Assembly: GCA_964616835.1 (NCBI GenBank)
Contig: CAZTSG010000064.1
Coordinates: forward strand, 1-5,957
Reading direction: 5' to 3'
DNA length: 5,957 nt
Source of the DNA: JAAOZP01 sp964616835
GTDB taxonomy: Archaea; Thermoproteota; EX4484-205; JAAOZP01
Made by a program: the position numbers and the translations under genes
The notes under the pieces: generated by a model
Seen by the model: the letters and a program-made list of their open reading frames with translations, nothing else
The model's database searches: none
Told to the model about the DNA's origin: nothing
Part shown: piece by piece, positions 1 to 5,561 of the stretch
Numbering within the stretch: position 1 is the first letter of the stretch
Layout of the letters: each line of letters opens with the position of its first letter

Positions 1-622
1 TTAATGCCTTATATTTTCAATGCAGCATGCGAAGCGCATGAGAAAGGAATACCTGTAATGCGGGCAATGATGCTCGAATTCCCCGACGATCCTACATGTT
101 GCTATCTTGACCGTCAATACATGCTTGGTGACTCGCTTCTCGTAGCACCAGTATTCTCGCCGGAAGGCATTGTAGACTACTACTTGCCTGAAGGCAGGTG
201 GACAGGCTTCTTGACCAATAGTATTGTTGAGGGGAGACGCTGGGTGCGTGAGAAGCATGGCTATTTTAGTTTGTCCCTGATGGTTAGGCCGAATAGTATA
301 ATACCTGTCGGCGCTAACGATAATAGGCCTGACTACGATTATGCTGATGGCGTAACTTTCCATGTTTTTGAGCTTCAAGATGGCTTTAATATTTTTATCA
401 AGCGTCCCCACTATAAAAGGCGATACAGCAATGATCCTTGAGGCTTCCAGAGAGAATCGTATTATTCAAGCCAAGGTCGTAGGCGAATCAAAGTCTTGGT
501 CAATGCTCTTAAGAAACATTAGTTCTGTTAAATCTGTTGAAGGAGGCTTTGCGATTAAGGATGAGCAAGGTATGAAAATAATTCCGAGAGAAAAAGCGAG
601 TTCTTTAACGATAACGCTCTAG
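1..622 (+). CDS. GH31 alpha-xylosidase (YicI type), C-terminal part, frame-disrupted
   Basis: This is the 3' end of a glycoside hydrolase family 31 gene entering from the left edge in frame 1. The visible residues (PYIFNAACEAHEKG, PVMRAMMLEFPDDP, YLDRQYMLGDSLLVAPVF, YLPEGRW, NDNRPDY) follow the E. coli alpha-xylosidase YicI closely, as recalled. The catalytic aspartates lie upstream, outside the window. The enzyme family releases xylose from alpha-xylosides such as xyloglucan oligosaccharides. Frame 1 stops at 439-441, but the expected C-terminal beta domain (about 75 residues, including SWSMLLRNISSVK and ending SLTITL) continues in frame 2 to the TAG at 620-622. Removing one T from the T5 run at 392-396 restores a gap-free match through DGFNI-LSSVPTIKGD. 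It is therefore either a recently broken gene, a base-calling error, or a recoded gene. No membrane segment or signal can be judged from this fragment. Confidence 0.88.
392..396 (+). other. Probable one-base insertion (T5 run) breaking the GH31 frame
   Basis: Codons up to att-ttt (391-396) read the conserved GH31 sequence in frame 1. From tta (395-397) on, the conserved sequence is in frame 2. One surplus T in this homopolymer explains the switch without any gap against YicI, though any single-base change between about 392 and 410 (including the C4 run at 406-409) would do as well. The needed shift is +1 or -2, not the -1 shift typical of slippery heptamers. Confidence 0.65.
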
Positions 623-640
623 TTTTTTTTAAAAAAAAAA
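623..640. terminator. Bidirectional oligo-T/oligo-A terminator (T8A10)
   Basis: Eight T residues directly follow the GH31 stop codon, and ten A residues (ten T on the other strand) lie just past the stop codon of the leftward dehydrogenase gene. Archaeal RNA polymerase terminates at oligo-U tracts without needing a hairpin, so this one palindromic tract can end both convergent transcripts. Only 23 bases separate the two stop codons. Confidence 0.7.
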
Positions 641-645
641 TAATT

Positions 646-1983
646 TTATACCCATCCTCTTGCTTTCATTGCTTCAACAACTCTTCGCACAGCCACTACA
701 TAAGCAGCTGTTCTTGGATCAATGTTTTTGGATGCAAACTCTTTCATTGCCTCAACGACTTCCCAAAATGCTCTAGTCATTTTAGCGTCGAGCTTCCTGT
801 AAACCTCTTCATAATCCCAGTAGTATCTTGAGAGGTTCTGAACCCATTCGAAATATGATACTGTAACGCCCCCAGCATTGGCTAGGAAATCAGGGACTAC
901 GAAAACTCTTCTTTTATGAAGAATCTCATCAGCCTCTGGAGTAGTCGGTCCGTTCGCGAGCTCCAGAACTATTTTAGCCTTGATCCTGCTGGCGTTCTTT
1001 CCAGTTATCTGGTTTTCCAGTGCCGCGGGTATCAGTATGTCGACGGGAAGCTCAAGAAGCTCTTCATTGCTAATCTTTTTAGACGGCTCGTAATTGACTA
1101 CGCTTCCAGTTTTATCCTTAATCTCCTTAACCTTCTTGTAGGGTAGTCCCTCTTCATTAAGGATTCCGCCCTTAGAGTCGCTGACTGCAATAACCTTAGC
1201 GTTCTTAAACAGTCTAGTTACCATCAGGTGAGCTAGTGCTCCCGCATTCCCGTAACCTTGTATAGCGATTGTCACAACACTCTTACCCTTGGGAATCTCG
1301 TCGGGAAGGCTTGAAAGATCGCTCGGAGGCTTATACAGATTATCCTCATTAACCTCCAAGTTTATTTTCAGATGTTTTGCCGCTTCTCTAAGAACATACA
1401 TTCCTCCTCTTGCAGTCGCATCCTCCCTACCCTTCGAGCCTCCGGTAATATGCATCTTACCCGTTATCACTCCTGGCTCATTATAACCAACGATGGTAGA
1501 GTACTCGTCCATCATCCAAGTCATTATCTGCGGGTCAGTATATACGTCCGGGGCAGGAATATCCCTCATCGGCCCTATGAAGCTCGCGATTGCTCTAACA
1601 TAACCTCTTGCAAGACGCTCCTTCTCGCCCAGACTCATCTCCTTAGGATTGCATACTACTCCACCCTTCCCTCCGCCGTAAGGGAGGTCGAGTAAAGCGC
1701 ATTTCCAAGTCATCCAAGCTGCGAGAGCCTTAACCGTGTCAAGATTCTCTTCCGGATGCCATCTTATACCGCCTTTAGTAGGGCCTAGAGCGTCATTATA
1801 CTGGACTCTAAAACCCGTGAAAACCTTTACAGAACCATCATCCATCCTAACAGGTATACTTACTATCAGTGTCCTCATGGGTTCTCTGAGAAGAGCATGC
1901 GCTGCCTTATCCAAGCCAAGAACTTCTGCGCATTTGTCTATCTGTTTCTGAGCATTCTTAAAGGGGTTTAACTCTTCAGCCAT
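646..1983 (-). CDS. gdhA: NAD(P)-dependent glutamate dehydrogenase
   Basis: A complete 445-residue Glu/Leu/Phe/Val-dehydrogenase family protein, a cytosolic hexamer in its relatives, catalysing the reversible deamination of glutamate to 2-oxoglutarate and ammonia. The N-terminal substrate domain shows PTKGGIRWHP (Lys70), TWKCAL (Lys94), the catalytic lysine in PYGGGKGG (Lys106) and the catalytic aspartate in PAPD (Asp146). The Rossmann fold starts at about 238 with GYGNAG (243-248), followed by VSDSKGG at the end of the second strand. The end (PDFLANAGGVTVSYFEWVQN, AAYVVAVRRV) is typical of archaeal enzymes. Those are usually about 420 residues; the excess lies at residues 208-234, an acidic, proline-containing stretch just before the cofactor domain. 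The ATG at 1983 fits the TATA box 30 bases upstream and no ribosome site is seen. Glutamate dehydrogenase is favoured over Leu/Phe dehydrogenase by overall similarity; cofactor preference cannot be read safely. Confidence 0.95.
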   Translation of the reverse strand: MAEELNPFKNAQKQIDKCAEVLGLDKAAHALLREPMRTLIVSIPVRMDDGSVKVFTGFRVQYNDALGPTKGGIRWHPEENLDTVKALAAWMTWKCALLDLPYGGGKGGVVCNPKEMSLGEKERLARGYVRAIASFIGPMRDIPAPDVYTDPQIMTWMMDEYSTIVGYNEPGVITGKMHITGGSKGREDATARGGMYVLREAAKHLKINLEVNEDNLYKPPSDLSSLPDEIPKGKSVVTIAIQGYGNAGALAHLMVTRLFKNAKVIAVSDSKGGILNEEGLPYKKVKEIKDKTGSVVNYEPSKKISNEELLELPVDILIPAALENQITGKNASRIKAKIVLELANGPTTPEADEILHKRRVFVVPDFLANAGGVTVSYFEWVQNLSRYYWDYEEVYRKLDAKMTRAFWEVVEAMKEFASKNIDPRTAAYVVAVRRVVEAMKARGWV

Positions 1984-2009
1984 GGTTGTTCGCAGAGAAA
2001 AAGCTGTTC

Positions 2010-2026
2010 TATATAAAGTTATCGGA
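2010..2026 (-). promoter_or_regulatory. Archaeal promoter (TATA box) of the glutamate dehydrogenase gene
   Basis: On the minus strand the sequence reads CCGATAACTTTATATA, with the TATA element at 2010-2018 and a purine-rich BRE-like stretch before it. The centre lies 30 bases from the ATG, so transcription should start about 5 bases before the start codon, giving an almost leaderless mRNA. This agrees with the lack of a Shine-Dalgarno sequence. Confidence 0.6.
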
Positions 2027-2065
2027 AAATAAATCCGTTAAGTTAACTAATAATATCCTCCAAAT

Positions 2066-2179
2066 CTAGTTTGGAAAGCGATTCGCTTCAACCTGGCAAA
2101 TAGGTACTAATTCTGCTTCATCTAGTATAATATTTGGTTTAGCAAAGCATTCTGGATGAAATAGCTTATTATCGATTGG
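2066..2179 (-). other. Coding-like open stretch without a start codon (possible gene remnant)
   Basis: Within the roughly 300-base gap between the dehydrogenase start (1983) and the next gene, the minus strand has 37 open codons between a TAG at 2180-2182 and a TAG at 2066-2068. They read plausibly as protein (LFHPECFAKPNIILDEAEL, then VPICQVEANRFPN). There is no ATG, GTG or TTG in the frame and I recognise no family. It may be the tail of a decayed gene, perhaps left at an element edge, or chance. Nothing else in 2027-2201 looks coding, and no tRNA or hairpin stands out. Confidence 0.2.
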
Positions 2180-2201
2180 CTACAAGTATTCCGTTCAATT
2201 A

Positions 2202-2238
2202 TCTAAGATCCTCAATCATACCTCTAAAATTCTAAGAT
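2202..2238 (+). repeat. Three TCTAARAT direct repeats upstream of a promoter
   Basis: TCTAAGAT at 2202-2209, TCTAAAAT at 2223-2230 and TCTAAGAT at 2231-2238; the first and last extend to the 9-mer TCTAAGATC. They lie 20-56 bases before a TATA box, the usual place for an archaeal activator or a second repressor site. No function is known. Confidence 0.4.
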
Positions 2239-2252
2239 CTACTATTAGATGT

Positions 2253-2264
2253 CGAAGTATAAAT
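2253..2264 (+). promoter_or_regulatory. BRE/TATA promoter of the zinc-ribbon gene cluster
   Basis: CGAAG (2253-2257, BRE-like) is followed directly by TATAAAT (2258-2264). The predicted transcription start, about 25-27 bases past the box centre, is near 2286-2288, just after the ATG at 2282. This is a strong-looking archaeal core promoter reading toward the rightward gene group. Confidence 0.6.
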
Positions 2265-2279
2265 CACAGTGTACTGTGA
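2264..2279. promoter_or_regulatory. Operator-like palindrome TCACAGT-GT-ACTGTGA
   Basis: A perfect inverted repeat with 7-base arms and a 2-base centre overlaps the last base of the TATA box and runs toward the transcription start. Archaeal repressors commonly bind exactly here, blocking polymerase recruitment. The winged-helix protein encoded at 2917-3306 is a candidate ligand, by proximity only. Confidence 0.5.
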
Positions 2280-2281
2280 AT

Positions 2282-2519
2282 ATGTATAAAAGCTGAGCTA
2301 AGACTGGAGAGGGAAGCTAAGGAAAGATTAGAAAACGATTATAAATGTGGAAAGATACCTAAAGAGATTTATCAGCAAATTACGCGCGAGGGCATTCCTT
2401 GTGCGGAGTGCGGTTTTACTGTTACTCCATCAGCCTACGGCGAGTCTGTAGAGACCCATCATTCGGAAAAATCCCTTAAAATAATATGTCGTCATTGTCT
2501 AGAGCCTGTTGAGTGGTAG
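2282..2519 (+). CDS. Small zinc-ribbon protein, start region frame-disrupted
   Basis: Frame 3 is open from 2280 to the TAG at 2517-2519 and encodes a charged helical N-terminus (AELRLEREAKERLENDYKCG) and a zinc ribbon with paired cysteines CAEC and CRHC, with a His-His pair between them (spacing C-x2-C-x15-H-H-x8-C-x2-C). The frame has no ATG, GTG or TTG. The only well-placed ATG (2282) reads four codons in another frame (MYKS) and stops; dropping one A from the A4 run at 2288-2291 joins it to the zinc-ribbon frame, giving a natural 78-residue protein. Alternatives are an ATA at 2286, which falls on the predicted transcription start, or CTG at 2304. Small zinc-ribbon proteins are frequent in archaeal viruses and plasmids, usually binding nucleic acid or protein; the actual role is unknown. 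The next gene begins 14 bases downstream, so an operon is likely. Confidence 0.5.
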
Positions 2520-2533
2520 TTTAGAACAGTAAA

Positions 2534-2824
2534 ATGTCTCTAGACGAGTTGCTTTCTTCCTTAAGAGACATTGCTTCTCGTGCTCCTCCATATTCCGAGT
2601 TGTATGGATGTGCTTTAGCGATAAAGGCATTTTCAGAATTATATCATGTAAGCAATCCAGATCAAAGAGAAGAATTGTTTAAAATTATTGACACGTGCTT
2701 TTCCGGTGGCCTTAGGGAAATAGAGAAAAGGCTTATGAGAGCATCTGAAAAGTCGTTATTAACCAACGCTGTTTTTAGGGTTGTTCTATTACTTGCCTAC
2801 GAGTTTTCCAGCCTCTGCTGTTAA
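2534..2824 (+). CDS. Hypothetical 96-residue helical protein
   Basis: An ORF with an ATG start 14 bases after the zinc-ribbon stop, probably in the same transcript; no Shine-Dalgarno sequence is seen. The product (MSLDELLSSLRDIASRAPPY at the start) reads as four or more amphipathic helices. Residues 78-92 (NAVFRVVLLLAYEF) are hydrophobic but short for a membrane span, and the protein ends in Cys-Cys. It contains no DNA-binding, catalytic or metal motif that I recognise, and the two cysteines alone are not a zinc site. Position between a zinc-ribbon protein and a regulator/peptidase pair suggests an accessory role on the same element, but no function can be assigned. A tblastn search against archaeal mobile elements would show whether it travels with the neighbours. 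Confidence 0.6.
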   Translation: MSLDELLSSLRDIASRAPPYSELYGCALAIKAFSELYHVSNPDQREELFKIIDTCFSGGLREIEKRLMRASEKSLLTNAVFRVVLLLAYEFSSLCC

Positions 2825-2843
2825 AAGTCGTTTGGTTTATACG

Positions 2844-2877
2844 GCGAAAGGGATAAATGATAGTAAAAGCATAAATA
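2844..2877 (+). promoter_or_regulatory. Candidate promoter(s) of the winged-helix/peptidase genes
   Basis: Two TATA-like boxes: GATAAAT (2852-2858), preceded by the BRE-like CGAAAG (2844-2849), and ATAAATA (2871-2877), preceded by GTAAAAGC. They predict starts near 2881 and 2900, leaving a leader of about 36 or 17 bases before the ATG at 2917. I cannot tell which is used. Confidence 0.4.
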
Positions 2878-2888
2878 ATGTAGTGCAA

Positions 2889-2904
2889 TTATACCAGGTA
2901 ATAA
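2889..2904. promoter_or_regulatory. Imperfect palindrome TTATACC-A-GGTAATAA near the predicted transcription start
   Basis: The core TACC-A-GGTA is exact and the arms extend to TTA/TAA if one A is bulged. It lies between the second TATA box and the winged-helix start codon, where an autoregulatory operator would sit. It shares no sequence with the palindrome at 2264-2279. Confidence 0.25.
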
Positions 2905-2916
2905 GTTAGGACAGGA

Positions 2917-3306
2917 ATGGTGTTTCAAATGGTGAAAAATCTGGCAAGGAAGGAAGAAATCTTATACAACTTCTACAATGAGAATAAGGTCAAGATCCTG
3001 AAGTTACTGTGGGACAAGGGGCCTATGGGTTTAGAGGAGATAAGCAGAAGCCTTCAAATAGACCCTGAGGTGGCATATAAAGAGCTTTCTGAGCTCGAGA
3101 AGGAGTGTGCTATCGGTAAACGCTTTGAGCACCATAGTGCCCAAAGAGAAGTATATTACGCAGCAATAGGTAGGGAGAGAGTAATCGATTTATGTGAAAC
3201 GGCTCTGAGAGACTCTTCTAAGAGCCTATCGCAGCTGGAAATGGAAGCAGAAGAAGAGATGCGTAAAAGCCTCAAGAGATTCGCCCGCGAGGCCTATTTA
3301 GATTAA
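2917..3306 (+). CDS. Winged-helix DNA-binding transcriptional regulator
   Basis: A 129-residue protein. Residues about 21-86 form a winged helix: KVKILKLLWDKG (first helix), GLEEISRSLQID (helix 2), PEVAYKELSELEKE (recognition helix), then a wing ending REVYYAAIG. This arrangement resembles ArsR/MarR-like archaeal regulators. Residues about 95-125 are a charged helix likely to form a dimerising coiled coil. No metal-sensing cysteine pair is seen (single Cys at 64 and 93), so a metal sensor is not supported. The start is ambiguous: ATG 2917 or the fifth codon ATG 2929, which has GGTG (2919-2922) at Shine-Dalgarno spacing. The gene lies 15 bases before a metallopeptidase gene in the same frame, so the two are probably co-transcribed. 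A repressor whose activity is relieved by that peptidase is the natural hypothesis, untested. Confidence 0.8.
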   Translation: MVFQMVKNLARKEEILYNFYNENKVKILKLLWDKGPMGLEEISRSLQIDPEVAYKELSELEKECAIGKRFEHHSAQREVYYAAIGRERVIDLCETALRDSSKSLSQLEMEAEEEMRKSLKRFAREAYLD

Positions 3307-3321
3307 AAGGCTGTTTTAAGC

Positions 3322-4248
3322 TTGGAGCCCTGGCTTCAGCAAGAATACGCTAGAGAACTAGCTTTTCAAGCACTAGACCTCTGCTGGGACAAACTATTCT
3401 ACCCTAAGCCGATTAACAGAAGGCTGATGGATTTAATAAAAAGAGGTTCTAAAGCTGAAGATGTTATTAAGGAATTAACGTTCCTATCCTATAGATACTC
3501 TAACCTTGGTATGGAAATTCTCGCTAAAGATATGCTTAGACTAGTGGGAGAGATGAAAAAGCTTCTTGAGGAAGAATGGACGCTTGAAAAAGAACTTAAC
3601 AATGCGATGAGCGAAATCAAGACTGTGTTGGAAGATGTTCTAGGTAGAGCCATGCAGACACAGCCCTTGTTAAAATTATGTCCCTACGATGAAAAGTCTG
3701 GGAAACTCGGCAGTCATCCCGTTGGAAAGAATGAAGTCATTATCTATGTAACTAATATCAATGGAGTAACTTCTCTACATATACGGAAAGGAGTCCTCGC
3801 CCACGAGCTTTGCCACCTCCTCATGAATGGGGCAAAAGCAGCTGATTGGTTTAACGAGGGTTTAGCAATATGCTTAGCAATATATGTTTGGGAGAAGCTA
3901 AATAAAAAGAATTTAGCGAACGATTTCCTCTACTTCGTAGAATACGGTTCTGAGCGTAAAGGCTTAACCCTAAGATTAAGAAAATACAGGGAATATTGGC
4001 ACAGAGTGCAGAGCATTGTTAGCATGGTAGGTTTTGAAAACGTGAGGTTTCTGATCCTTCAGGATTCGGAAACACACAAGCTTTTGCTGAAATGTGCAAA
4101 AAGTGATATTGGCTACTACAGAGTTGCCATGAGAAAATGGCTTACTGAACTTATTCAGAAGCCTCCTGAAGAAGTCAAAAAAAGCCTTAAAAAATTCTTT
4201 TCCTATCCTCCTGAAGAAAGAATAGCCTTCCTTAAAAATTTTGTTTAA
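3322..4248 (+). CDS. HExxH metallopeptidase (gluzincin-like, clan MA)
   Basis: A 308-residue soluble protein starting at TTG, the only usual start codon between the upstream stop and ATG 3427. Residues 155-189 hold the active site: RKGVLAHELCHLL provides the zinc ligands His161 and His165 and the base Glu162, and DWFNEGLA provides the likely third ligand Glu179. The HExxH...NEG(L/F)A layout is known from clan MA peptidases such as M1 and Peptidase_MA-like proteins; the exact family is not clear to me. The N-terminal 110 residues are helical, and the C-terminus has a 15-residue repeat (PPEEVKKSLKKF, PPEERIAFLKNF). No signal peptide or membrane span is seen, so it should act in the cytosol. It follows the winged-helix gene by 15 bases and is convergent with the integrase. 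It could instead be a general or toxin-like protease. Confidence 0.82.
   Translation: MEPWLQQEYARELAFQALDLCWDKLFYPKPINRRLMDLIKRGSKAEDVIKELTFLSYRYSNLGMEILAKDMLRLVGEMKKLLEEEWTLEKELNNAMSEIKTVLEDVLGRAMQTQPLLKLCPYDEKSGKLGSHPVGKNEVIIYVTNINGVTSLHIRKGVLAHELCHLLMNGAKAADWFNEGLAICLAIYVWEKLNKKNLANDFLYFVEYGSERKGLTLRLRKYREYWHRVQSIVSMVGFENVRFLILQDSETHKLLLKCAKSDIGYYRVAMRKWLTELIQKPPEEVKKSLKKFFSYPPEERIAFLKNFV
4233..4245. terminator. Weak AT-rich termination region between convergent genes
   Basis: A5 at 4234-4238 followed by TTTTGTTT lies at the end of the peptidase gene, 28 bases before the integrase stop codon. The A run gives oligo-T for leftward transcripts and the T run for rightward ones. Tracts are short, so this is tentative; nothing better is present in the gap. 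Confidence 0.25.
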
Positions 4249-4276
4249 ATTAGGAATATCTACCTATTCACAGCAC

Positions 4277-5458
4277 TCACCTTATTTTCAACCCTTTCCT
4301 TAAAGCCTCTCTGACTATCATCCTCCTAGTCTTAGAGTCTTCAAGCAAGCTTGCGAAAATCTCAGCCATGCTCTCAAGCTTAGAGTCCAGCTCTATCGCA
4401 GACTTTAAGTCTAAGGCTAAGCCGCATAGAGAGCAGAACTTTGAGCCTGGAGAATTCTGCTTCTTGCATCTAGGGCAAACAACCGGCTTGAACTCAAGCT
4501 CCTTCTCTTCCTCAGCTTCTATCCCGTGCAGCTTAAGTATAGCTGACTCAATATCCCTCTGGCTTAAATGGACGTAAGTATTTGCCTCATCGCTTCCCTG
4601 AACCCATCCCATGTATTCGCATAGCTGCGCTTCAGTCAGATGCTTAGCTAATTCAGTAGCCCTGGAGTGGCGGAAATGGTGAGGGTTAACAGGCTTACTT
4701 ACTCCAGCCTTCTTAGCCAATTCTTTCAATATCTTGCATGCTTCAGCATAAGTTATTACTTCATTACCGTCATTAGCTTTAACCTTAACCCAAACAAAAG
4801 CCTCCTTATCGTTTCTGTAAGGATGGGAATCAAGCCATTGGATTAAAGCAGGAACACAAGTTATAAGCCTAATCTTCCTAGATCCTGTTTTTCCATGTAA
4901 AGTTAGCAAAGCGCCATACCTGTCGAACTCAACCTGCTTAATCTTTATAGGCAAGAATTCTCCAATCCTCGCACCGCTTTCATACAAAGCCAGAACAAAA
5001 GCTTTATCTCTCAGATTTGAAGAGACAGAGGCAAGCTTCTGAATATCCTCGACACTTAACAATTCTTCAGGAAGCCTCTTATTGTTGTTCTTAACAGTAA
5101 CCTTAAACCAGTCTGTAAAAGCTCTGCCCTCCTGCTCTCCTTTAAGCCACTTGTAGAACTTCTTCAAAGCAACTTTATAATCATGCTTAGTCCAAGCAGA
5201 ATAATCTTTCTTTTCAATTTCTCCTATTACTTTAATCAAGTCTTCCCTGCTAGCCTTATCCAAATCCTTATCTAGAATTCCAGCTATGCGAATCAAATGG
5301 CAGGCATACTTTAACACTCTGCCTTTAGATATTCCTAAGGCTAATAAATAGTCTGAAAACTTTTTAAGTAAAAGCTTATTCACCCTGCTCAATTCGATAT
5401 CTTTCAACCTTTCCTCAAATTTCTCAAATTTTTCAGAATAATTACGAATAAAATCCAT
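4277..5458 (-). CDS. Tyrosine recombinase / integrase with C-terminal zinc ribbon
   Basis: A site-specific integrase of the phage-integrase (XerC/D-like) family. Counting from the TTG at 5464 (395 residues): the N-terminal core-binding SAM-like domain spans about 30-110 and the catalytic domain about 135-310. Catalytic residues are visible in order: Arg166 (ESGARIGE), Lys192 (HGKTGSRK), His262 and Arg265 (NPHHFRHSRAT), Trp287 in the His/Trp position (YMGW), and the nucleophile Tyr297 (NTYVHL). A C4 zinc ribbon follows (CPRC at 330-333, CSLC at 344-347), as in other archaeal integrases, then a helical tail. All active-site residues are intact, so it should be functional. I chose the ATG at 5458 because it lies 26 bases from the TATA box, fitting a leaderless mRNA; the TTG would lie before that transcription start. 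It probably mobilises the element formed by its neighbours. Confidence 0.93.
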   Translation of the reverse strand: MDFIRNYSEKFEKFEERLKDIELSRVNKLLLKKFSDYLLALGISKGRVLKYACHLIRIAGILDKDLDKASREDLIKVIGEIEKKDYSAWTKHDYKVALKKFYKWLKGEQEGRAFTDWFKVTVKNNNKRLPEELLSVEDIQKLASVSSNLRDKAFVLALYESGARIGEFLPIKIKQVEFDRYGALLTLHGKTGSRKIRLITCVPALIQWLDSHPYRNDKEAFVWVKVKANDGNEVITYAEACKILKELAKKAGVSKPVNPHHFRHSRATELAKHLTEAQLCEYMGWVQGSDEANTYVHLSQRDIESAILKLHGIEAEEEKELEFKPVVCPRCKKQNSPGSKFCSLCGLALDLKSAIELDSKLESMAEIFASLLEDSKTRRMIVREALRKGLKIR

Positions 5459-5467
5459 GATCAAAAT

Positions 5468-5535
5468 TAGGTTGTCCCTATTTATATAACTATAGGTTAA
5501 AAGCCTCGTGTGGGAGAATGAGCGATAGTTAGGTT
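5468..5535 (+). repeat. Three TAGGTT direct repeats upstream of the integrase
   Basis: Copies at 5468-5473, 5493-5498 and 5530-5535; the last two extend to 11 bases with two mismatches (TAGGTTAAAAG, TAGGTTTTAAG). They surround the integrase TATA box. Six-base repeats are weak evidence alone. Confidence 0.25.
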
Positions 5536-5546
5536 TTAAGGGACAA
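5472..5546. repeat. Inverted repeat TTGTCCCT / AGGGACAA flanking the integrase promoter
   Basis: Perfect 8-base arms at 5472-5479 and 5539-5546. The left arm abuts the TATA box on its transcription-start side, so a protein binding there would control integrase expression. Recombinase-binding arms of an attachment site are the other reading. Confidence 0.4.
5480..5488 (-). promoter_or_regulatory. TATA box of the integrase gene
   Basis: The minus strand reads TATATAAAT, centred near 5484, 26 bases from the ATG at 5458. This is the spacing of a leaderless archaeal transcript and decides the start codon in favour of 5458. Confidence 0.65.
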
Positions 5547-5561
5547 GCAGCTACTCATTCT
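5515..5561. repeat. Inverted repeat AGAATGAG / CTCATTCT upstream of the integrase
   Basis: Perfect 8-base arms at 5515-5522 and 5554-5561, separated by 31 bases and interlaced with the repeat at 5472-5546. The right arm overlaps the last codons of the small minus-strand ORF. Confidence 0.35.

Noticed and set aside
1..411. Leftward 136-codon ORF opposite the GH31 gene
   Set aside because: The opposite strand matches alpha-xylosidase strongly; this frame has no recognisable domain.
1279..1362. Intein or mobile insertion in glutamate dehydrogenase
   Set aside because: An insert of about 24 residues is far too short for an intein and has no splicing residues; it is just a longer loop.
916..1951. 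Several rightward ORFs opposite the glutamate dehydrogenase gene
   Set aside because: They are antisense shadows of a well-conserved gene, have no promoter or family features, and read as low-quality protein.
2041..2201. tRNA gene or tRNA-derived attachment site before the accessory genes
   Set aside because: No T-arm GTTCRAATC pattern or cloverleaf could be drawn on either strand; GATTCGCTTCAACC is only a superficial likeness.
2397..2519. HNH endonuclease reading of the zinc-ribbon protein
   Set aside because: The His-His pair and two CxxC motifs suggest it, but the catalytic H-N-H order with the central Asn is absent; a plain zinc ribbon fits better.
4368..4577. Rightward serine-rich ORF opposite the integrase C-terminus
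   Set aside because: It is the complement of the integrase zinc-ribbon region; the serine richness comes from reading Glu/Lys/Leu codons backwards.
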